NCBI GenBank assembly: GCA_910588315.1
Contig: CAJUQF010000054.1
Coordinates: forward strand, 1,143 to 11,792
Length of the DNA: 10,650 bases
Source: an uncultured Christensenellaceae bacterium
GTDB taxonomy: Bacteria; Bacillota; Clostridia; Christensenellales; Pumilibacteraceae
Reading direction: 5' to 3'
How positions within the stretch are numbered: position 1 is the first letter of the stretch; every line of letters starts with the position of its first letter. The position numbers and the translations under genes were made by a program. Below, one piece after another: positions 6,372-10,650 of this stretch. Below the pieces are notes generated by a model. That model saw nothing but the letters and a program-made list of their open reading frames with translations. It searched no databases and was not told the origin of the DNA.

Positions 6372-7505
6372 GTGACGGCAATAAAACAAAAGTTAAAAAG
6401 ATTTTTCAAATCTCATATTTTCAGGATAATTTTATTCGCCGTTATATTTTTTTCCACGGTGTTTTTTCCGCTTGTATTTGCTTATCCGCGTGCCGATATG
6501 GAAAATAAAAATCTTTTGATCGTTTTTATAGCGTTTGCATGTCTTTTCGAACTATTATTATACATCATAATAAATCACTATTTAATAGATTGCAAGGTGA
6601 GTTCCGCGATCGATCATCTTCAAAACATGACGCATGAAAGAGATGTAAAAAGAATATTGCCTGATATCGGCACTCACATCGATAATACCGCAGACGACAT
6701 GGTTACCGCCGTCAATGCGACAGCCGACGAGTACGTGCGTCTTGCACAGGTGCGCAAATCTTTCGTAGCAAACGCTTCTCACGAACTGCGTACGCCGTTG
6801 ACATCAATACAAGGATTTCTTCAAGCCGTGCTGGACGGAACGGCAGATGAGGCGAATAAAGAGAAATACCTTAAAATAGCGCTTACGGAAACCAAACGGT
6901 TGAATACTCTCATAAATTCGATGTTGGATCTGTCGCGGCTTGATTCCGGAAAGAATCCGTTGATACTTGGAAAATTCAACGTTAACGATATTATCAAAGA
7001 TATCGTCGCAAAATTCGAACCGGATCTGATTAAAAAAGCATTGCAGATCAACGTAGAATTCGCACGCGAAACATGTTACGTATATGCCGATAAGGAAAAA
7101 ATAATCAGAGTATTGACCAATTTGATAGATAATGCGATCAAGTATTCTCCCGCATATTCCAGAATATTGGTAACTACGTCGATACGAAGTAATAAGGCTT
7201 ATATCACAGTCAAAGATTTCGGATACGGGATAAGCAAAAAAGATCAAATGTTCATTTGGGACACGTTCTATATGACAGATCGATCGCGTACGCCCGTTAA
7301 AGCAAAAGGCTCCGGACTCGGATTGTCGATAGTGAAAAAAATTATCGATGATCATGGCGAAGTGATTTGGGTAGAAAGCAATCGCGGCGCCGGCGCTACA
7401 TTCATTTTTACACTCACTTTATTCGATCAGTACAAGCATAAAAACGAATACGGCAAAATAATTAAAGACGAACCGTCTGAAACTATCCCACAAACGGAGA
7501 TTTAA
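6372..7505 (+). CDS. Sensor histidine kinase with minimal extracellular loop
   Basis: This 377-aa membrane kinase is the likely partner of the response regulator just upstream. Two transmembrane helices (about 15–38 and 47–69) are joined by only some nine residues (YPRADMENK), so there is no room for a folded extracellular sensor. A cytoplasmic linker (about 74–125, possibly HAMP-like but without a clear signature) leads to the phospho-acceptor helix FVANASHELRTPLTS with His137. The ATPase domain has the N-box NLIDNAIKYSP (250–260), the G1 box DFGYGIS (282–288), the F-box region IWDTFYMTDRSR (295–306) and the G2 box GSGLGLSIVKK (313–323). About 25 charged residues follow. The start is GTG at 6372 with a weak AAGG at 6362–6365; an upstream alternative is not excluded. 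Kinases of this shape often sense the membrane itself or a partner membrane protein; the next gene is a candidate partner. Confidence 0.94.
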   Translation: MTAIKQKLKRFFKSHIFRIILFAVIFFSTVFFPLVFAYPRADMENKNLLIVFIAFACLFELLLYIIINHYLIDCKVSSAIDHLQNMTHERDVKRILPDIGTHIDNTADDMVTAVNATADEYVRLAQVRKSFVANASHELRTPLTSIQGFLQAVLDGTADEANKEKYLKIALTETKRLNTLINSMLDLSRLDSGKNPLILGKFNVNDIIKDIVAKFEPDLIKKALQINVEFARETCYVYADKEKIIRVLTNLIDNAIKYSPAYSRILVTTSIRSNKAYITVKDFGYGISKKDQMFIWDTFYMTDRSRTPVKAKGSGLGLSIVKKIIDDHGEVIWVESNRGAGATFIFTLTLFDQYKHKNEYGKIIKDEPSETIPQTEI

Positions 7506-7506
7506 T

Positions 7507-8253
7507 ATGGATATTTATTACGAACAAAACGTTGTAAATCAAAACATTGACGAACGCACGAAAAAGACTAAAACATTGGTTATCGCAAAAATGATATGCC
7601 TTATAATAGGCTTATTCATTTTGGTTTCGAGTGCGCTTCTTATCAGTTTCTTTTGGGTTTTCTTGATCATGGCGATACCGTTTTTTATTGCGTTCTGGGC
7701 GATAGGTTATATCAATAAGAGCAATAATACCGAATACGATTACGTTATAGACGGTGAATTTATCAATATAACGGCAATATATTTCCGTGAACGCAGAAAA
7801 CCGAAATACAAAATCAGATTACGGCTTGTGGAATCGGTCGGGGTCTTTGATTCCGAAGGTTACAAGAAAATAGGGCACACCGCTACAAAAAAACATTTGG
7901 CGCTCGTCAATTACGATGACGAACAGTCGATACTGTATGTTTTGTATAATTCCGATAAAGGCAAACATATTATCTTTCTCGAGCCGGACCGCGGATTTAT
8001 GATCGCTTTGCGCCGCTGTGTCGCGGCTATCACCGTTTTCGACAAAAGCATTACGGAATTGGAAAAACGCCTTACTCAAAAAGAATCGGATACCATGTCT
8101 GTAGTCAAAAAAGCCGTAGACAATGTATCTTCGTCCAAACGTTCTGCGGAGATCGAAAATGCAAAAACCGAAGACGATATAGATAATACTTCTGACGATA
8201 CAGTTCCCGAAAAGATCGACAATTCGGAAATAGAGGATAACGATAAACAATGA
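7507..8253 (+). CDS. Two-helix membrane protein, DUF6106-like, with acidic tail
   Basis: No enzyme motif is recognised. The 248-aa protein begins MDIYYEQNVV and has two adjacent transmembrane helices (about 24–47 and 48–68) with hardly any loop. A compact cytoplasmic domain follows (about 75–185), rich in beta-strand-like segments such as YDYVIDGEFINITAIY, KIRLRLVESVGVF, ILYVLYNS and HIIFLEPD, then a hydrophilic tail (about 186–248) of low complexity, rich in Asp, Glu, Ser and Lys. The start motif (M-x-x-Y-Y-E-Q), the helix pair and the EYDYVIDG strand resemble the DUF6106 family of clostridial membrane proteins. That is a match from memory and needs a profile search. GGAGA (7496–7500) lies six bases before the ATG; the gene begins one base after the kinase stop and overlaps nifS by four bases. 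Its position next to a kinase lacking a sensor domain makes an accessory sensing role possible. Confidence 0.75.
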   Translation: MDIYYEQNVVNQNIDERTKKTKTLVIAKMICLIIGLFILVSSALLISFFWVFLIMAIPFFIAFWAIGYINKSNNTEYDYVIDGEFINITAIYFRERRKPKYKIRLRLVESVGVFDSEGYKKIGHTATKKHLALVNYDDEQSILYVLYNSDKGKHIIFLEPDRGFMIALRRCVAAITVFDKSITELEKRLTQKESDTMSVVKKAVDNVSSSKRSAEIENAKTEDDIDNTSDDTVPEKIDNSEIEDNDKQ

Positions 8254-9374
8254 TATATTTGGATAATGCCGCCACAACAAAAGTTTTCAAAGTATCGGCG
8301 CAGGCAGCAAGCTACGCGATGCTCGAAAATTATTTCAATCCAAACGCAACATACGGTAGCGCCGTCAAAGCAAACGAATGTATAGAACGCTCGCGATCCG
8401 ATATTGCCCATGCGGCAGGTGCTAAAAGCAATGAGTTGATATTTACATCCGGAGCAACGGAATCGAACAACTGGGTATTCAACTACGGCAGAAAAAATAA
8501 AAAAGGCAACATCGTAATTACGGCAGGCGAACACGCATCCGTATACGAAACTGCCATGCGTTTTAAAAGTTCCGGTACCGATGTCAGGATCGCTCCTCTT
8601 ACTTCTCAAGGCAATGTCGATTTACAGGCGCTCATTTCGCTTGTAGACGACAATACATCGTTGGTCTCCGCAATACACGTCAGCAATGAAACGGGCGTTA
8701 TAAACCCGATTAAAGCCATTTCCGAAGCCGTCAGGCGTAAAAATCCCAAGACACTCATTCATTGCGACGGCGTGCAAGGCTTTCTGAAACTCGGCGAGCC
8801 GTTAAGCGATTTAGACGTCGACTATTACAGCGCCAGCGCACATAAGCTCGGTGCGCCGAAGGGAATAGGATTGCTTTATGTAAGAGACGGACTTAATATT
8901 GCGCCTATGCTTTGCGGCGGCGGACAGGAACACGGATTACGTTCCGGCACTCAGAACACGCCGTATATAGCGGCTTTTGCTGCTGCGGTAAAACAGTTTG
9001 TCGACACCGCAGACAGAACGGCTACCGCAAATATACGCAACGAATTATGCAAATTTTTTATATCCAACGGGTGTGAAATAATAGGCGACGGGGAAAACAG
9101 CGGATATATATTAAGCGTATTCATACCCGATGTTAAAGCCGAGATCTTACAAAATATCGTACATGACGACGGTGTGATAGTCGGTAAAGGCGCGGCTTGT
9201 TCCGGAACTAAACGTGGTAACCGTGTTCTGAGCGCAATGAAAATCCCGGATACAAAAATAGAGTGCTGTATTAGGATAAGCCTGTTTTCAGATACAAATA
9301 GCGAAGACGCAATAAGAGCGGCAAATATAATTGTCGATGCGGCAAAAAAAATAAGGAGCGCACATGTCAAATAA
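8250..9374 (+). CDS. nifS: Cysteine desulfurase, NifS/IscS family
   Basis: This PLP enzyme takes sulfur from cysteine as an enzyme-bound persulfide. The 374-aa protein has the class V aminotransferase signatures: IYLDNAATT (2–10), FTSGATESNN (65–74), the ring-stacking His95 in GEH, Asp173 in HCDGVQ, the Schiff-base Lys199 in SASAHKLGAPKG, and GLRSGTQN (229–236). The persulfide Cys317 sits in KGAACSG with a short loop, as in NifS-type (group I) enzymes. Placed directly before thiI with an 11-base overlap, it most likely supplies sulfur for tRNA 4-thiouridine, like the nifZ–thiI pair of B. subtilis. A wider role in iron–sulfur cluster assembly cannot be excluded. The ATG overlaps the preceding stop (ATGA); a GAGG at 8233–8236 is rather far away, so coupling is likely. 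Confidence 0.95.
   Translation: MIYLDNAATTKVFKVSAQAASYAMLENYFNPNATYGSAVKANECIERSRSDIAHAAGAKSNELIFTSGATESNNWVFNYGRKNKKGNIVITAGEHASVYETAMRFKSSGTDVRIAPLTSQGNVDLQALISLVDDNTSLVSAIHVSNETGVINPIKAISEAVRRKNPKTLIHCDGVQGFLKLGEPLSDLDVDYYSASAHKLGAPKGIGLLYVRDGLNIAPMLCGGGQEHGLRSGTQNTPYIAAFAAAVKQFVDTADRTATANIRNELCKFFISNGCEIIGDGENSGYILSVFIPDVKAEILQNIVHDDGVIVGKGAACSGTKRGNRVLSAMKIPDTKIECCIRISLFSDTNSEDAIRAANIIVDAAKKIRSAHVK
9353..9358 (+). promoter_or_regulatory. Ribosome binding site of thiI
   Basis: AAGGAG lies five bases before ATG 9364, inside the end of nifS. It fixes the thiI start despite the 11-base overlap of the genes. Confidence 0.75.
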
Positions 9375-10524
9375 CGTTATTTTGGTTCGTTTCGGCGAAT
9401 TATATTTAAAAGGTAAAAATAAAGATTATTTCGAAAATACACTGAAAAACAATATTCGTCGTAAACTCGAAGGTATAGAGTGTTCATTATATTTCGGACG
9501 CGGACGGTATGTCGTAAAAGATTATCCGAACGCTGTCGAATCCGAAATTATCTTTAAACTTAAGCAGGTATTCGGAATTCATTCGATTTCCGTCGCCAAG
9601 CGTTGCGGATATGAACTTGACGACATTGCGGCACTGGCGATAAGCATGATCCCGGATAACTGTACATTCAGAGTAACTACGCACAGATCGTATAAAAAAT
9701 ATCCGCTTAATTCACTGCAAATGAATATGCGGCTCGGCGAAATGATCCTCGATTCCAAATCAAAAGTATCGGTCGATTTACATGATCCCGATTTTGTTGT
9801 CAATGTAGATATCCGAGAGAACGGTGACGTCTATCTTTACGACAGCGCCGTTAAATGTGCCGGGGGAATGCCGTACGGGACAGGCGGAAACGGATTACTT
9901 CTTTTATCCGGAGGAATAGACAGTCCTGTTGCCGGGTATATGCTGGCAAAGCGCGGTATGAATCTTACGGCTTTACATTTCCATTCCTATCCTTATACAT
10001 CCGAGGCCGCCAAACAAAAGGCGATCGACCTTGCGCGGATAATTGACTCATATTGTCCCGGCATTAAATTGATGTGCATATCGCTTACCGAAATACAAGA
10101 AACGATCCATGAAAAATGCAAGCCCAATTATATGATTACTTTGGTAAGACGATTTATGATGCGCATCGCAAGTAAAGTAGCAAAAGATAACGCATGCGGA
10201 TGCCTTATAAACGGTGAAAGCCTCGGACAGGTCGCAAGTCAAACGCTCGAGAGTATAAACGTCACAAATGCAGTCGTAGATATTCCGGTGTTTCGTCCGT
10301 TGATCGGAATGGACAAAGACGAAATAATAGAAATCGCTCAAAGAATCGGCACGTTCGAAAAATCGATAGAACCGTTCGAAGATTGCTGCACCGTTTTTTT
10401 ACCGGAATTTCCGCTTATTAAACCGACTGTCGAAAAAGTTATAGAGCAGGAGAGTCTTATAGAAAATTATGACGAACTGATAGAAAAAGCCGTTTCGCAA
10501 ATCGAAACTATCAAGCTTTTTTAA
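9364..10524 (+). CDS. thiI: tRNA 4-thiouridine synthase ThiI (short form, no rhodanese domain)
   Basis: ThiI adenylates uridine 8 of tRNA and replaces the oxygen with sulfur passed on from a cysteine desulfurase; in some bacteria it also serves thiazole synthesis. At 386 aa it is the short type, ending after the ATPase domain, like the roughly 400-aa Bacillus enzyme and unlike the 482-aa E. coli one. The N-terminal part with VRFGELYLKGKN (8–19) is the ferredoxin-like domain. A THUMP domain follows (about 60–165, with RVTTHRSYKKYP at 103–114). The PP-loop is SGGIDSPVA (182–190). NGESLGQVASQT (283–294) belongs to the ATPase core, and PFEDCCTVF (337–345) carries Cys341/Cys342, the likely sulfur-handling cysteines. 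The sulfur donor is presumably the overlapping NifS. The gene ends head-on against a probable minus-strand gene. Confidence 0.97.
   Translation: MSNNVILVRFGELYLKGKNKDYFENTLKNNIRRKLEGIECSLYFGRGRYVVKDYPNAVESEIIFKLKQVFGIHSISVAKRCGYELDDIAALAISMIPDNCTFRVTTHRSYKKYPLNSLQMNMRLGEMILDSKSKVSVDLHDPDFVVNVDIRENGDVYLYDSAVKCAGGMPYGTGGNGLLLLSGGIDSPVAGYMLAKRGMNLTALHFHSYPYTSEAAKQKAIDLARIIDSYCPGIKLMCISLTEIQETIHEKCKPNYMITLVRRFMMRIASKVAKDNACGCLINGESLGQVASQTLESINVTNAVVDIPVFRPLIGMDKDEIIEIAQRIGTFEKSIEPFEDCCTVFLPEFPLIKPTVEKVIEQESLIENYDELIEKAVSQIETIKLF
10484..10522. terminator. Candidate bidirectional terminator at the end of thiI
   Basis: AAAAAGC (10484–10490) can pair with GCTTTTT (10515–10521), enclosing a second stem GTTTCG/CGAAAC (10492–10497 with 10503–10508) around a CAAAT loop. 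One and six unpaired bases separate the stems on the two sides. Read on either strand, the outer arm ends in a T-run, which would suit two converging genes. The internal loop and modest GC content make it uncertain. Confidence 0.35.
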
Positions 10525-10649
10525 TCTGTTGTGCTATCATCGGTTTCCGTAAAAAAATCTTCCCAATTATAATTATCATAGTAATCTATCATATCTATAT
10601 TGCGACGAACAGGTAGATTTCGTTTCGATAGCAATACCCGACGTCTATA
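10521..10649 (-). CDS. 3' end of a convergent minus-strand gene, hypothetical (5' part outside window)
   Basis: Read from the right edge on the minus strand, a frame stays open for 42 residues and ends in TAA at 10523–10521, overlapping the thiI stop by four bases tail to tail. The visible C-terminus begins with a basic stretch (RRRVLLSKRNLPVRR) and ends in an acidic, aromatic tail (DYYDNYNWEDFF, then TETDDSTTD). Such a charged tail looks like a real protein end, and the plus strand offers no better gene here, but 42 codons is short and chance openness is possible. No family is recognised. Confidence 0.45.
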   Translation of the reverse strand, partial: YRRRVLLSKRNLPVRRNIDMIDYYDNYNWEDFFTETDDSTTD

Positions 10650-10650
10650 C

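Noticed and set aside
8076..8609. A 177-codon minus-strand open frame spanning the DUF6106-like/nifS junction
   Set aside because: It overlaps two supported plus-strand genes, and its translation resembles no family; treated as a shadow frame.
8840..8890. The nifS-like gene as a selenocysteine lyase or SufS-type enzyme
   Set aside because: The overall length of 374 aa, the SAHKLGAPKG lysine site and the KGAACSG loop fit the NifS/IscS group better, and the thiI neighbour supports this.

Overview
The window is a dense stretch of bacterial chromosome, almost entirely plus-strand, from what looks like a low-to-mid GC Bacillota (Clostridia-like) genome. This rests on three things. A mutL–miaA–ynbB gene order resembles the Bacillus/Clostridium mutSL–miaA–(hfq)–ynbB neighbourhood. 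MutL is of the endonuclease type found in organisms without MutH. ThiI is of the short form lacking a rhodanese domain, paired with a NifS-like cysteine desulfurase. No species can be named from the sequence alone. I see no tRNA, rRNA, CRISPR array, insertion sequence or phage gene.

Region 1 (1–2691) holds the 3' part of mutL, then miaA (GTG start nested in the end of mutL) and a YnbB-like PLP enzyme (TAATG junction). The overlaps indicate one operon. Region 2 (about 2700–4140) is a separately transcribed enolase gene. It has its own extended -10 promoter candidate, a strong ribosome binding site, strongly biased codon use and a perfect 12-bp stem terminator.

Region 3 (about 4189–10524) begins at a near-consensus promoter. 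Eight genes follow with overlaps or gaps of at most 8 bases: a HIT-family protein, two small proteins, an OmpR-family response regulator, a histidine kinase with almost no extracellular loop, a two-helix membrane protein with a DUF6106-like look, a NifS-like cysteine desulfurase and ThiI. They are probably co-transcribed. The last two form a recognised pair for tRNA 4-thiouridine synthesis. The last 126 bases appear to carry the 3' end of a convergent minus-strand gene.

The most interesting element is the pair of small proteins at 4598–5170 and 5163–5687. By eye both follow the complete layout of the Spo0A C-terminal DNA-binding (effector) domain, without any receiver domain. They also align to each other, so they look like tandem paralogues. 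Their recognition-helix positions lack the Arg/Glu/His residues of Spo0A. They sit directly upstream of, and translationally interlocked with, a two-component system. This is a candidate for a derived, undescribed regulatory module; everything beyond the sequence resemblance is inference.
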